Shown here: positions 16,820 to 24,712 of the stretch, in pieces | How positions within the stretch are numbered: position 1 is the stretch's first letter | Layout: every line of letters begins with the position of its first letter | From: Bhargavaea cecembensis | Lineage (GTDB): Bacteria > Bacillota > Bacilli > Bacillales_A > Planococcaceae | Direction: 5' to 3' | Assembly (NCBI RefSeq): GCF_000826125.2 | Contig: NZ_LN651373.1 | Span: forward strand, 1,769,425 to 1,809,361 | Length of the DNA stretch: 39,937 bases | Program-made: the position numbers and the translations under genes | Notes under the pieces: model-generated | Told to the model about the DNA's origin: nothing | Database searches by the model: none | Seen by the model: the letters and a program-made list of their open reading frames with translations, nothing else

Positions 16820-17281
16820 TTAGCGTGCAGGCGTACCGGCCGGATTGAAGGCAAGGCGGTCGGCTTCCGTCCATGGTGACGGCTTTCCGGTCTTCCGGTT
16901 GATCTTGACGATCGTCCCGCGGCCGGTGAACACGGCATCGCCGTCCCCGTCTGTTGCAAGATAATGCAGGTCAACGGAAGAACCGCCGACTTTCGCGGCT
17001 TTCACATGAAGATGAATCGTCTCATCAAAAAACACTTGTTTCAGATAATCACATTGCAGATCCGCGACAACCGGGATATGTTCCTGGTCAGGATTGAGCC
17101 AGTCATTCACCAGTCCGATGTGCTTGAAAAATTCAATCCGGGCATGCTCGAAATAAGTGAAGTTCACTGTATTGTTCAGATGCCCGTACATATCCGTTTC
17201 AGAAAAACGGACGGTCACCGGCGTGGAAAACCGGAATCCCTCTTTCCATGCATCGAAGTCCTCTATATATTGTACTCTCAT
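16820..17281 (-). CDS. Acyl-CoA thioesterase, 4HBT hot-dog family (YsmA-like)
   Basis: This hot-dog-fold protein of 153 residues starts at ATG 17281 with GGGGGAtAAGG directly upstream. An ATG 33 bp earlier lacks a ribosome site. The catalytic segment is VRFSETDMYGHLNNTVNFTYFEHARIEF, with the D..GH.NN pattern typical of 4-hydroxybenzoyl-CoA thioesterase-like enzymes (about 23-50). It probably hydrolyses acyl-CoA esters, but the substrate is unknown. The gene sits between sdhB and gerE, as in B. subtilis. Confidence 0.9.
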   Translation of the reverse strand: MRVQYIEDFDAWKEGFRFSTPVTVRFSETDMYGHLNNTVNFTYFEHARIEFFKHIGLVNDWLNPDQEHIPVVADLQCDYLKQVFFDETIHLHVKAAKVGGSSVDLHYLATDGDGDAVFTGRGTIVKINRKTGKPSPWTEADRLAFNPAGTPAR

Positions 17282-17323
17282 CCTTATCCCCCATTCCACC
17301 GACTGAACGGTCATTCATTTTCA

Positions 17324-17332
17324 ATGATAGCA
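17324..17332 (-). promoter_or_regulatory. Putative extended -10 promoter of ysmA
   Basis: On the minus strand TGCTATCAT (extended -10) lies 43 bp before the ysmA start. The sequence 17 bp upstream (TTCCGT) is a poor -35. Confidence 0.35.
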
Positions 17333-17410
17333 GAATATTCAATGGAACGGAAGGAAATCCGCAAGAATCGATTGGAGTGTGCGCCGAAAACCTCGGGGCC
17401 CGTCCCAAAA

Positions 17411-17661
17411 CCTTGCAATCGTTGTGCAGGAATGCGGTTTGGATTGAGGATGAGGCAATTTGGAAGATAGGTTTGCAATTAGAATATGGAATTTGCAATT
17501 AGAGGAGCCGATTTGCAATTAGAAGCAGGAATTTGCAATTAGAGGACCGGATTTGCAATTAGAATCACGAATTTGCAATTAGAAGATCCGATTTGCAATT
17601 AGAATCACAAATTTGCAATTACAGGATCCGATTTGCAATTAGAATCAGGAATTTGCAATTA
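17411..17661. repeat. Intergenic tandem array 2, left part (20-bp units, core ATTTGCAATTAGAA)
   Basis: Nine complete 20-bp units run without gaps from 17471 to 17650, and a tenth is cut after 11 bp at 17661. Each is ATTTGCAATTAGA plus a variable tail. The tails alternate between two types, GAATCAGGA-like (units 1, 3, 5, 7, 9) and GAGGATCCG-like (units 2, 4, 6, 8), so the true unit is a 40-bp dimer. Three degenerate units stay in the same 20-bp register back to 17411. The period is not a multiple of three, and no coding frame is kept. The flanking sequence 17333-17410 shows nothing recognisable. Confidence 0.92.
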
Positions 17662-17888
17662 TATAAGTTGAATTATATTCTGTGCATTCATTATCCTGGC
17701 CGATTGGAGTGGAAGGCGGCGACTCCAGTGGGAACAGCGCGAGCTGAAGACCCCGCATGTGCTGTCCAACGCTTCGCTTTTGGACGCAGACGCCAACCTC
17801 CGTATTGGCGCCGGCTGAAGCCGTGCCCACGGAAAGCGTCCGCCTGCAACGGAAATCGACGGAATGAAGTTAATTATCTCAACTTATA
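17662..17888. mobile_element. MITE-like non-coding element with 10-bp terminal inverted repeats and TA duplication
   Basis: The 227-bp element begins TATAAGTTGA (17662-17671), ends TCAACTTATA (17879-17888), and is flanked by TA on both sides (17660-17661 and 17889-17890). It lies inside a unit of array 2. Removing it with one TA rejoins ATTTGCAATTA and GAAACACAG into one exact 20-bp array unit. A TA duplication is typical of IS630/Tc1/mariner-type insertion. There is no transposase frame. The interior is strongly structured: GTCCAA/TTGGAC at 17764-17785, CGCCAA/TTGGCG at 17791-17810, and GGCGG/CCGCC and GTGGG/CCCAC outer pairs. Its body (GGAGTGGAAGGCGG, GAAGACCCCGC, GGAAAGCGTCCGCC) resembles dispersed intergenic repeats I remember from other Bacillales. 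I cannot name the family. Confidence 0.8.
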
Positions 17889-17890
17889 TA

Positions 17891-17958
17891 GAAACACAGT
17901 TTTGCAATTAGAGAACGGATTTACTATTGGTCATACGGATTTGAAGATATTGTGCCGA
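17891..17958. repeat. Intergenic tandem array 2, right part
   Basis: After the inserted element the array resumes with the last 9 bp of the interrupted unit (17891-17899). One good unit follows (TTTTGCAATTAGAGAACGG, 19 bp), then two degenerate units at 17919 and 17939 that keep the 20-bp register. The array ends just before the sdhB terminator. Confidence 0.75.
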
Positions 17959-17964
17959 AAATGC

Positions 17965-18008
17965 AAAAAACCCGTCCGGGCCGGGTATGCCGGCTGCGGG
18001 CGGGTTTT
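17965..18008 (-). terminator. Terminator of sdhCAB
   Basis: AAAACCCG (17967-17974) pairs with CGGGTTTT (18001-18008), extended inward by a GC-rich imperfect stem. Six T follow on the minus strand. It lies 11 nt after the sdhB stop. Confidence 0.8.
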
Positions 18009-18019
18009 GGGCTTTTCGA

Positions 18020-18817
18020 TCAGTCGACCAGGTGGTCACTGCCGAAGAAGTTTTTGAACGAATGGATCGTTGCCGAGCGGTTCATTGCGGCAATCGACGT
18101 TGTGAGCGGAATGCCTTTCGGGCAGGCGACTACACAGTTCTGCGAGTTTCCGCATTCCTGGAGACCGCCGTCCTGAAGGAGCGCATCCAGACGTTCGTCT
18201 TTGTTCATGGCGCCTGTCGGGTGCGTGTTGAACAGGCGGACCTGCGAAATCAGTGCAGGGCCGATGAAGTTGGTCTTGTCGTTGACGTTCGGGCAAGCTT
18301 CGAGGCAGACGCCGCACGTCATGCACTTCGAGAGCTCGTAAGCCCATTGGCGTTTGCGTTCAGGCATGCGCGGACCTTCGCCGAGGTCATACGTGCCGTC
18401 GATCGGAATCCATGCTTTGACCCGCTTGAGCGAGTCGAACATGACTTCCCGGTCAACGATGAGATCACGGACAACAGGGAATGTGCGCATCGGCTCGAGT
18501 TTGACCGGCTGTGAAAGGTTATCGATCAATGCCGTGCAGGCCTGGCGCGGACGGCCGTTGATGACCATCGAGCAGGCACCGCACACTTCCTCGAGACAGT
18601 TCATTTCCCAGTTGATCGGAGTCGTCTTTTTGCCGTCGGTATTGACCGGATTACGCCGGATTTCCATGAGTGCCGAGATGACGTTCATATTCGGGCGGTA
18701 TTCCACCTCGAATGATTCCCAATACGGCTTCGAATCCGGACGGTCCTGACGCTGGATGTCAAAACGGACTGTCTTCTTCGCCGTATTCTTTTCCTGTACG
18801 GCAGTTTGTTCAGCCAT
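18020..18817 (-). CDS. sdhB: Succinate dehydrogenase iron-sulfur subunit
   Basis: SdhB carries electrons from the flavin of SdhA to the haems and menaquinone in SdhC. The 265 residues contain the [2Fe-2S] ligands in CLEEVCGACS with a later RQAC (about 74-93), the [4Fe-4S] motif CMTCGVCLEACP and the [3Fe-4S] motif CGNSQNCVVACP. The start has AAAGGAG upstream. It is the last gene of sdhCAB, 24 nt after sdhA. Confidence 0.97.
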   Translation of the reverse strand: MAEQTAVQEKNTAKKTVRFDIQRQDRPDSKPYWESFEVEYRPNMNVISALMEIRRNPVNTDGKKTTPINWEMNCLEEVCGACSMVINGRPRQACTALIDNLSQPVKLEPMRTFPVVRDLIVDREVMFDSLKRVKAWIPIDGTYDLGEGPRMPERKRQWAYELSKCMTCGVCLEACPNVNDKTNFIGPALISQVRLFNTHPTGAMNKDERLDALLQDGGLQECGNSQNCVVACPKGIPLTTSIAAMNRSATIHSFKNFFGSDHLVD

Positions 18818-18841
18818 TGTTTGTGTCTCCTTTCTCGGTGA

Positions 18842-20590
18842 TCAATGCTTCTTCGTATAGTCGCGTTCACGCGGCGGGATAAGCGAGACGTCGACGTCTT
18901 CGTACGAGAAGACCGGTGCAGAGACGCCGTCGAACTTGGCTTTCGTCGTCTTGAGCCACTCTTCGTCGTTCCGTTTCGGGAAGTCCGGCTTGTAGTGGGC
19001 ACCGCGGCTCTCATCCCGGTTAAGGGCGCCGAGCGTAATGACGCGCGCCAGATAGAGCATGTTCTTAAGCTGGCGGGTGAATGTCGCGCCCTGGTTGGAC
19101 CAGCGCTGCGTATCGTTGACGTTGATGTTGTTGTAACGTTCCAGGAGTTCCTGGATCTTGTAGTCCGTTTCCTGGAGCTGATCGTTGTAGCGGACAACCG
19201 TCACGTTCTTCGTCATGATCTCGCCGAGCTCTTTGTGGAGGACGTAGGCATTTTCCGTGCCGTCCATCTTCAAGATGCCTTCCCACTTGTCCTGTTCCTT
19301 CTTGACGGCGCCGTCATAAAGGGCCGAGGACAGGTCTTCGGCATGCTTGTCAAGACCTTCAATGTACTTGACCGCGTTCGGTCCGGCAACCATGCCGCCG
19401 TAGATCGCGGACAGGAGCGAGTTCGCACCGAGGCGGTTCCCGCCGTGCTGGGAGTAGTCGCATTCGCCGGCAGCGAACAGGCCCGGAATGTCCGTCATCT
19501 GATCGTAGTCGACATAGAGACCGCCCATCGAGTAATGGACTGCCGGGAAGATCTTCATCGGCACCTTGTGCGGATCTTCGCCCGTGAATTTCTCGTAGAT
19601 TTCGATGATGCCGCCGAGCTTGACGTCCAGCTCATGCGGATCTTTATGGGACAGGTCGAGGTAGACCATGTTTTCGCCATTGATGCCGAGCTTCTGGTTC
19701 ACGCAGACGTCGAAGATTTCACGCGTCGCGATGTCACGCGGCACGAGGTTTCCGTATGCCGGGTATTTCTCTTCAAGGAAGTACCACGGCTTGCCGTCTT
19801 TGTAAGTCCAGATCCGGCCGCCCTCGCCCCGTGCGGACTCGGACATGAGCCGGAGCTTGTCGTCTCCAGGGATCGCAGTCGGGTGGATCTGGATGAACTC
19901 GCCGTTTGCGTAAGTTGCACCCTGCTGGTAAACGATCGATGCTGCGGAACCGGTGTTGATGACCGAGTTCGTCGACTTCCCGAAGATGATCCCCGGTCCG
20001 CCGGTTGCCATGATGACGGCATCCGAGCGGAACGACTCGATTTCCATCGTTTTGAGGTTCTGTGCCATGATGCCGCGGCAGACGCCGTCGTCATCCACGA
20101 CTGCCCCGAGGAACTCCCAGTTCTCATACTTCTTGACGAGGCCTTCCACTTCATAGCGGCGGACCTGCTCGTCAAGGGCATAGAGGAGCTGCTGTCCAGT
20201 CGTCGCACCGGCGAAAGCCGTGCGGTGGTGCATCGTTCCGCCGAAACGACGGAAGTCCAGAAGACCTTCCGGCGTCCGGCTGAACATGACGCCCATCCGG
20301 TCCATCAGGTGAATGATGCCAGGTGCAGCCTCTGCCATTTTCAGGACAGGCGGCTGGTTTGCAAGGAAGTCACCGCCGTATACGGTGTCATCGAAGTGGA
20401 TCCAAGGGGAGTCGCCCTCCCCTTTCGTGTTGACTGCACCATTGATGCCGCCCTGTGCGCAGACGGAGTGCGAACGTTTAACGGGAACCAATGAAAACAA
20501 CTCGACCGGCGTGCCTGCTTCGGCAGCCTTAATCGTCGCCATCAGTCCGGCAAGTCCGCCGCCGACGACGATCAATTTGCTTTTCGCCAT
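18842..20590 (-). CDS. sdhA: Succinate dehydrogenase flavoprotein subunit
   Basis: SdhA oxidises succinate to fumarate. From the ATG at 20590 (AGGAGTGA ribosome site) it has 582 residues. The dinucleotide fold IVVGGGLAGLMATIKAAEAG opens the protein. The covalent-FAD histidine lies in RSHSVCAQGGINGA (about 38-51). Substrate-binding and catalytic segments include HPTAIPG, SESARGEGGRIW and HYSMGGLYVD. A start 9 codons upstream would absorb the ribosome site. It is the middle gene of sdhCAB. Confidence 0.97.
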   Translation of the reverse strand: MAKSKLIVVGGGLAGLMATIKAAEAGTPVELFSLVPVKRSHSVCAQGGINGAVNTKGEGDSPWIHFDDTVYGGDFLANQPPVLKMAEAAPGIIHLMDRMGVMFSRTPEGLLDFRRFGGTMHHRTAFAGATTGQQLLYALDEQVRRYEVEGLVKKYENWEFLGAVVDDDGVCRGIMAQNLKTMEIESFRSDAVIMATGGPGIIFGKSTNSVINTGSAASIVYQQGATYANGEFIQIHPTAIPGDDKLRLMSESARGEGGRIWTYKDGKPWYFLEEKYPAYGNLVPRDIATREIFDVCVNQKLGINGENMVYLDLSHKDPHELDVKLGGIIEIYEKFTGEDPHKVPMKIFPAVHYSMGGLYVDYDQMTDIPGLFAAGECDYSQHGGNRLGANSLLSAIYGGMVAGPNAVKYIEGLDKHAEDLSSALYDGAVKKEQDKWEGILKMDGTENAYVLHKELGEIMTKNVTVVRYNDQLQETDYKIQELLERYNNINVNDTQRWSNQGATFTRQLKNMLYLARVITLGALNRDESRGAHYKPDFPKRNDEEWLKTTKAKFDGVSAPVFSYEDVDVSLIPPRERDYTKKH

Positions 20591-20645
20591 TTCTAGTTCA
20601 CTCCTCAGTTCGTTCAATACTAAGCTACAATTGCGGATCCGGCGA

Positions 20646-21251
20646 TCAGACGAATGCGAAGATCGCGCGGATGCCGATCACGGACAGGGCGAGGAACAGC
20701 ACTGTCATGACGTATGTGGAGATGCGCTGGGAACGGGCAGACTGGGTAACGCCCCAAGTGACGAGGAACGACCAGAACCCGTTGGCGAAGTGGAATGTCG
20801 CGGAAACGACGCCGAGCACGTAGAACGCGATCATGAACGGACTGGAGAACACGTCCGCCATCATGTCGAAGTCCACTTCGGTTCCGAGCGCCTTCTGGAT
20901 GCGGGTCTGCCAGATGTGCCATGCGATGAAGACAACAAGAATCACACCCGTGATCCGCTGGAGCAGGAACATCCAGTTCCGGTATGTACCGTATCGGTTC
21001 ACGTTCGGCTTCCCGGTGAACGCGATGTACAGACCGAAGAATGCGTGGAACATGAGCGGGATGTAGATGACGATCCACTCCAGCCAGAGCACGAACGGCA
21101 GATTGCCCATGAAGGCGGATGCCCTGTTGAACGATTCCACTCCATTCGTGGCAAAGTGGTTGACGATCAAGTGCTGGGTCAGGAACAGGCCGATCGGAAT
21201 GATCCCGAGGAGCGAGTGCAGCCGGCGCAGGCCAAAATCATAATCTCTCAT
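20646..21251 (-). CDS. sdhC: Succinate dehydrogenase cytochrome b558 subunit
   Basis: This 201-residue membrane anchor with five hydrophobic helices holds two b haems and the menaquinone site. Four histidines match the B. subtilis haem ligands: H27 (LTQHLIVNH), H69 (MFHAFFG), H112 (AWHIWQT) and H154 (TFHFANG). The single large anchor subunit is typical of Firmicutes type-B enzymes. GGGAGGT lies about 12 nt before the ATG. It is the first gene of the operon, 55 nt before sdhA. Confidence 0.97.
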   Translation of the reverse strand: MRDYDFGLRRLHSLLGIIPIGLFLTQHLIVNHFATNGVESFNRASAFMGNLPFVLWLEWIVIYIPLMFHAFFGLYIAFTGKPNVNRYGTYRNWMFLLQRITGVILVVFIAWHIWQTRIQKALGTEVDFDMMADVFSSPFMIAFYVLGVVSATFHFANGFWSFLVTWGVTQSARSQRISTYVMTVLFLALSVIGIRAIFAFV

Positions 21252-21281
21252 GAATTCTCTTTACCTCCCTTGGTACTGACA

Positions 21282-21311
21282 AACAGGCAGGCGACGACGC
21301 CCCCGCCTGTT
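21282..21311 (-). other. Leader hairpin in the sdhCAB 5' UTR
   Basis: AACAGGCAGG and CCGCCTGTT form a roughly 9-bp stem with one bulge and an 11-nt loop, midway between the promoter and the sdhC ribosome site. Only three T follow, so it is unlikely to be a full terminator. It may stabilise the message or take part in post-transcriptional control. Confidence 0.4.
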
Positions 21312-21368
21312 GACGGAAGCGAACATTGACTGCTTATTTCATCATGATTACAATATTAGGACATGACC

Positions 21369-21397
21369 ATTGTACTCCTCCCCCCTAGGGAAATCAA
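21369..21397 (-). promoter_or_regulatory. Sigma-A promoter of sdhCAB
   Basis: On the minus strand TTGATT (21392-21397) and TACAAT (21369-21374) are 17 bp apart. Transcription would start near 21362, giving a leader of about 110 nt. Confidence 0.75.
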
Positions 21398-21498
21398 GGT
21401 GACCGACACAAATTCGACAAGAGCCGCCAATCCGGCTGCGGAGCAGCAGATAGCGGTGCCGGATCAGTTCGGAAGGTCAGAATGGATGAGGTGATTGG

Positions 21499-21909
21499 AT
21501 GTCTGAGGAAAACGGGACGGCCGTCCGGGAAGAGGCGACCCGGTTCGGTTATGAATTAATCCGCGACCACGTGCTTCCGTCGGTGCTCGGGAAGCATGAG
21601 AGTGATATCCTCTATTGGGCCGGCAAAGAACTGGCGAGGACCTTTCCCCTGTTCCGGATGGATGAGGCTCCGGAATTTTTCCGGGAGGCCGGCTGGGGTG
21701 GCCTTTCCGTCGAGCGGGAGGCCAAAAAGGAGGCTGTCTGGCTGCTGGAGCCCGATCCCGAGTACGTGAAGAGGGGCAGCCGGTCCTACATGCTCGAGGC
21801 CGGTTTTTTGTCCGGCCAGTATGCGAAGATCCACGAGTGCGAATGTGAATGCCATCCCGAGCCGGACAAAAAGAAAGGGCTGGTCCGGCTGAATCTGGTA
21901 TGGGCTTGA
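21499..21909 (+). CDS. yslB: YslB, DUF2507 family protein, unknown function
   Basis: This 136-residue soluble protein is divergent from sdhC. It carries the family signature FGYELIRDHVLPSVLGKHES and ILYWAGKELARTFPL near 16-50, followed by FFREAGWGGL. A cysteine-histidine cluster HECECECH near residues 112-119 stands out and could bind a metal, but that is inference. The ATG has GAGGTGATT upstream. The family is fused or related to V4R-like small-molecule domains. No function is established to my knowledge. Confidence 0.9.
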   Translation: MSEENGTAVREEATRFGYELIRDHVLPSVLGKHESDILYWAGKELARTFPLFRMDEAPEFFREAGWGGLSVEREAKKEAVWLLEPDPEYVKRGSRSYMLEAGFLSGQYAKIHECECECHPEPDKKKGLVRLNLVWA

Positions 21910-21925
21910 AACATGATAAAAGCGA

Positions 21926-21966
21926 AGGCCGCGACAGAGTGATCCACCCGCCGCGGCCATTTTTTT
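21926..21966 (+). terminator. Terminator of yslB
   Basis: GGCCGCG (21927-21933) pairs with CGCGGCC (21952-21958) around an 18-nt loop and is followed by seven T. It lies 17 nt after the yslB stop, between two convergent genes. Confidence 0.8.
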
Positions 21967-21982
21967 GTTGCCCTTTCTCCGT

Positions 21983-22351
21983 TCACCATTTCAGCTTGTC
22001 CTGGATCTGCCGGTTATACTCCTTGAACGCGCTGCTGTTCGTCGGAACTCCCTTTTTTGCAAGGAGAGAGTTCATTTTTTTCATCTGTTTGTTGTAGGCG
22101 GTTTCCAGGTCGGTCTTTTTCGAAGCCGGCGCATGCTCGATCCGGCCGCCGAGTTCGGTCATCTCTTTCTGGACGAACATCGCCTCGTCATCATAGCCGC
22201 TGTTCTTCAGGATCCGGACCGCCATCCGGATGTCGGGCGGCAAGTGTTCGAATTCATCTTTCGGGAGCGGCTTCCCTTTGCCCGGCAGGTGATCGAAGTC
22301 GCCCTGCTCCCTCGCCTTCCGGATCGCGTCTTCAACGATCGTCCAGTTCAT
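21983..22351 (-). CDS. DUF1992 (DnaJ-homologue subfamily C member 28-like) protein
   Basis: A 122-residue protein of the DUF1992 family, recognised by [25 protein letters not shown] at residues 5-29 and the following [14 protein letters not shown]. The rest is helical, with no J-domain. Its ATG overlaps the uvrC stop (ATGA) with GGAGGAG upstream, so it is co-translated with uvrC. Function is unknown. In B. subtilis lysC lies in this region, and it is absent here. Confidence 0.88.
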   Translation of the reverse strand: MNWTIVEDAIRKAREQGDFDHLPGKGKPLPKDEFEHLPPDIRMAVRILKNSGYDDEAMFVQKEMTELGGRIEHAPASKKTDLETAYNKQMKKMNSLLAKKGVPTNSSAFKEYNRQIQDKLKW

Positions 22352-24156
22352 CCCTTCTCCTCCGATCCTTCTTTGGCCGCCTCCGCTTCCTTGAAATAGC
22401 CGGCGACGGTCTCGGCCACCGCCTGCGGAAGGCCCGCTTCCTTCAATTGTTCGGCGGTGGCTTCGCGGATTTTCTTGACGGAACCGAAATGCTTGAGCAG
22501 CTGGCTTTTCCGCTTCGGACCGACACCCGGAATTCCGTCGAGCGAGGAGGTGAGGGACTTGGCCCCCCTCCGCTGCCGGTGGAACGTGATGGCGAACCGG
22601 TGGACCTCATCCTGGATCCGCTGCAGCAGGTAGAATCCTTCGCTCGTCCGCTTGAGCGGAACGACTTCCGGCGGGTCTCCGTACAGGAGGAGTGCCGTCT
22701 GGTGCTTGTCGTCCTTCGCCAGTCCCGCGATCGGGATGTCGAGTCCGAGTTCGTCTTCCACCACTTCCCTGGCGGCGCTGATCTGCCCTTTCCCGCCGTC
22801 GATGAGGATCAGGTCGGGCAGCGGCAGCCCGTCTTTCAGCACCCGGACATAGCGCCTGCGCACCACTTCCCTCATGGCCCCGTAGTCGTCATGCCGGGCG
22901 GCGGTCCGGGTTTTGTACTTCCGGTAGTTCTTTTTATCCGGCCGCCCGTCGATGAATGACACCATCGCGGAGACGGCTTCCGCCCCGTACGTGTGCGAGT
23001 TGTCGAATGCCTCGATCCGCAGCGGGGCGGCAATGCCCATCGCCTCGCCGAGTTCCTCGCACGCCCCGACCGTCCGCTGTTCCTGCCGTTCAATCAGCTG
23101 GAACTTCTCGGAAAGTGCAATGCGCGCATTTTTGGCGGCGAGCCTGACGAGGTCTTTTTTCTTCCCGCGCTGGGGGACACTGACTTTCGCACTGAGCAGC
23201 TCCTGGACGATTTCCGCGTCCGTGCCTTCGGGCAGCAGCAGCTCTTTCGGCAGCAGGTGCTCGGACTTGCCGTAGAACTGTCCGATGTACGTGAGGAATT
23301 CCTCGTCCGGATCCCGGTAAAGCGGGAACAGGGAAACATCCCGTTCGATGAGCTTGCCCTGGCGGATGAAGAACACCTGGACGCACATCCAGCCCTTGTC
23401 GACCGCGTAGCCGAACACATCGCGGTCCGTCATGTCGTTCGTCGTGATCTTCTGCTTTTCCATGACCGTCTCGATATGGGAGATCTGATCCCGGTATTCC
23501 TTCGCCCGCTCGAACTCCAGTTCTTCCGCTGCCCGGTTCATCTTTTCCGTCAGGTCCCGCTTGACGTCCTTGTATCCGCCGCTCAGGAATCTGGCGATGC
23601 CGTCGGTCAATTCCCGGTAGGTTTCCGCGGGCACTTCATTGATGCACGGGGCCAGGCACTGGCCGAGATGATAATAAAGGCAGACCCGGTCCGGCAATGT
23701 CTGGCATTTCCGGAGCGGGTAAAGCCGGTCGAGCAGCTTTTTCGTCTCCGCTGCCGCGTAGGCGTTCGGATAAGGGCCGAAGTATTTGCCCTTGTCCTTC
23801 TTCACATTCCGGGTGATGATGAGCCTCGGGTGCCTCTCCGCGGTGATCTTGATATACGGATACGTCTTGTCATCCTTCAGCATGATGTTATATTTCGGGT
23901 CATGCTTTTTGATCAGGTTCAGTTCCAGTATGAGCGCTTCGATGTTGGATGATGTGACGATATACTCAAAATTCTCGATTTCAGAGACGAGCCGCTGGGT
24001 CTTCGCATCATGCGACCCGGTGAAATAAGACCGGACCCTGTTTTTCAGCACTTTCGCCTTGCCGACATAAATGATCGTCCCCTGCCGGTCCTTCATGAGG
24101 TAGCAGCCGGGCTGATCCGGCAAGATTGCCAGCTTCTGCTGGATTCGTTCGTTCAT
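22348..24156 (-). CDS. uvrC: Excinuclease ABC subunit C
   Basis: UvrC makes the dual incisions of nucleotide excision repair. The 602-residue product has the GIY-YIG domain ([20 protein letters not shown], about 16-35, for the 3' cut) and a UVR domain for UvrB contact ([19 protein letters not shown], about 200-222). The RNase H-like 5' endonuclease domain includes [11 protein letters not shown] and [11 protein letters not shown]-terminal helix-hairpin-helix motifs follow ([22 protein letters not shown]). The ribosome site is AGGTGAG. It follows the trxA terminator closely, and no clear promoter is visible in the 58-bp gap. Confidence 0.97.
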   Translation of the reverse strand: MNERIQQKLAILPDQPGCYLMKDRQGTIIYVGKAKVLKNRVRSYFTGSHDAKTQRLVSEIENFEYIVTSSNIEALILELNLIKKHDPKYNIMLKDDKTYPYIKITAERHPRLIITRNVKKDKGKYFGPYPNAYAAAETKKLLDRLYPLRKCQTLPDRVCLYYHLGQCLAPCINEVPAETYRELTDGIARFLSGGYKDVKRDLTEKMNRAAEELEFERAKEYRDQISHIETVMEKQKITTNDMTDRDVFGYAVDKGWMCVQVFFIRQGKLIERDVSLFPLYRDPDEEFLTYIGQFYGKSEHLLPKELLLPEGTDAEIVQELLSAKVSVPQRGKKKDLVRLAAKNARIALSEKFQLIERQEQRTVGACEELGEAMGIAAPLRIEAFDNSHTYGAEAVSAMVSFIDGRPDKKNYRKYKTRTAARHDDYGAMREVVRRRYVRVLKDGLPLPDLILIDGGKGQISAAREVVEDELGLDIPIAGLAKDDKHQTALLLYGDPPEVVPLKRTSEGFYLLQRIQDEVHRFAITFHRQRRGAKSLTSSLDGIPGVGPKRKSQLLKHFGSVKKIREATAEQLKEAGLPQAVAETVAGYFKEAEAAKEGSEEKG

Positions 24157-24171
24157 AGTTTCTCACCTGCC

Positions 24172-24203
24172 AAAAAGAACCGGGCACCACAGGGGCCCGG
24201 TTC
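24172..24203 (-). terminator. Terminator of trxA
   Basis: A 9-bp stem (GAACCGGGC, 24177-24185, with 24195-24203) and a 9-nt loop, followed by five T on the minus strand. It ends between trxA and uvrC. Confidence 0.85.
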
Positions 24204-24214
24204 TCGTGTTTCTG

Positions 24215-24529
24215 TTACGCGTGCTGTTCGATGAATTGGACAAGTTTTTCCTTCGGATTGAATCCGACGACTTTGTCCACGATTTCGCCGTTCTTAAAGA
24301 GGACGAGTGTCGGGATGGACATGATGCCGTACTTGCCGGCTGTTTCCTGGTTTTCATCCACATCGACTTTCACGATCTGTACTTTGTCTCCGATTTCAGC
24401 GTCCACTTCTTCCAGGACGGGCGCGATCATCTTGCACGGTCCGCACCACGTTGCCCAGAAGTCGACGAGCACGAGTCCGTCGGATACTTTGTTCTGGAAG
24501 TCCTGGTCGGTTGCATGTTGAATAGCCAT
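24215..24529 (-). CDS. trxA: Thioredoxin
   Basis: A 104-residue thioredoxin with the WCGPC active site (C29, C32) in LVDFWATWCGPCKM, the cis-proline in MSIPTLVLF, and K/D residues in the usual places. It reduces disulfides in the cytosol, fed by thioredoxin reductase. The ATG at 24529 has AAGGAGG upstream. The much longer open frame upstream covers the promoter and is not coding. It is flanked by its own promoter and terminator. Confidence 0.97.
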   Translation of the reverse strand: MAIQHATDQDFQNKVSDGLVLVDFWATWCGPCKMIAPVLEEVDAEIGDKVQIVKVDVDENQETAGKYGIMSIPTLVLFKNGEIVDKVVGFNPKEKLVQFIEQHA

Positions 24530-24623
24530 ATTGGAGATCCTCCTTGTTATCGGGCAATGCCCCGGTGAAAACAACCGGTGCACGCGGTACGCGGCATCGC
24601 CTTTTTTATTGACTGCTACCGGT

Positions 24624-24632
24624 AGTATAGCA
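24624..24632 (-). promoter_or_regulatory. Putative extended -10 promoter of trxA
   Basis: On the minus strand TGCTATACT is a good extended -10. The -35 region is GC-rich and has no clear match. The leader would be about 85 nt. A CTACCGGTAG palindrome overlaps it at 24617-24626. Confidence 0.5.
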
Positions 24633-24670
24633 CGGCCCCGGATTCCGGAGCGAATGTTCTGCCCGGGCCA

Positions 24671-24705
24671 AAATGCGGCCCCCGAAGTACTCATACCCGG
24701 GGGCC
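24671..24705 (-). terminator. Terminator of the fadR-fadB-etfBA operon
   Basis: GGCCCCCG (24677-24684) pairs with CGGGGGCC (24698-24705), with a short run of four T beyond GCA on the minus strand. It follows the etfA stop by 7 nt. Confidence 0.7.
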
Positions 24706-24712
24706 TGCAGGA

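Noticed and set aside
17593-18057. Plus-strand frame across the MITE-like element
   Set aside because: It mixes array units, the element and part of the sdhB terminator, with no recognisable protein. The element is better explained by its inverted repeats and stems.
24530-24694. Longer thioredoxin starting far upstream
   Set aside because: The extension has no ribosome site and covers the trxA promoter and the etfA terminator. AAGGAGG lies directly before the ATG at 24529.
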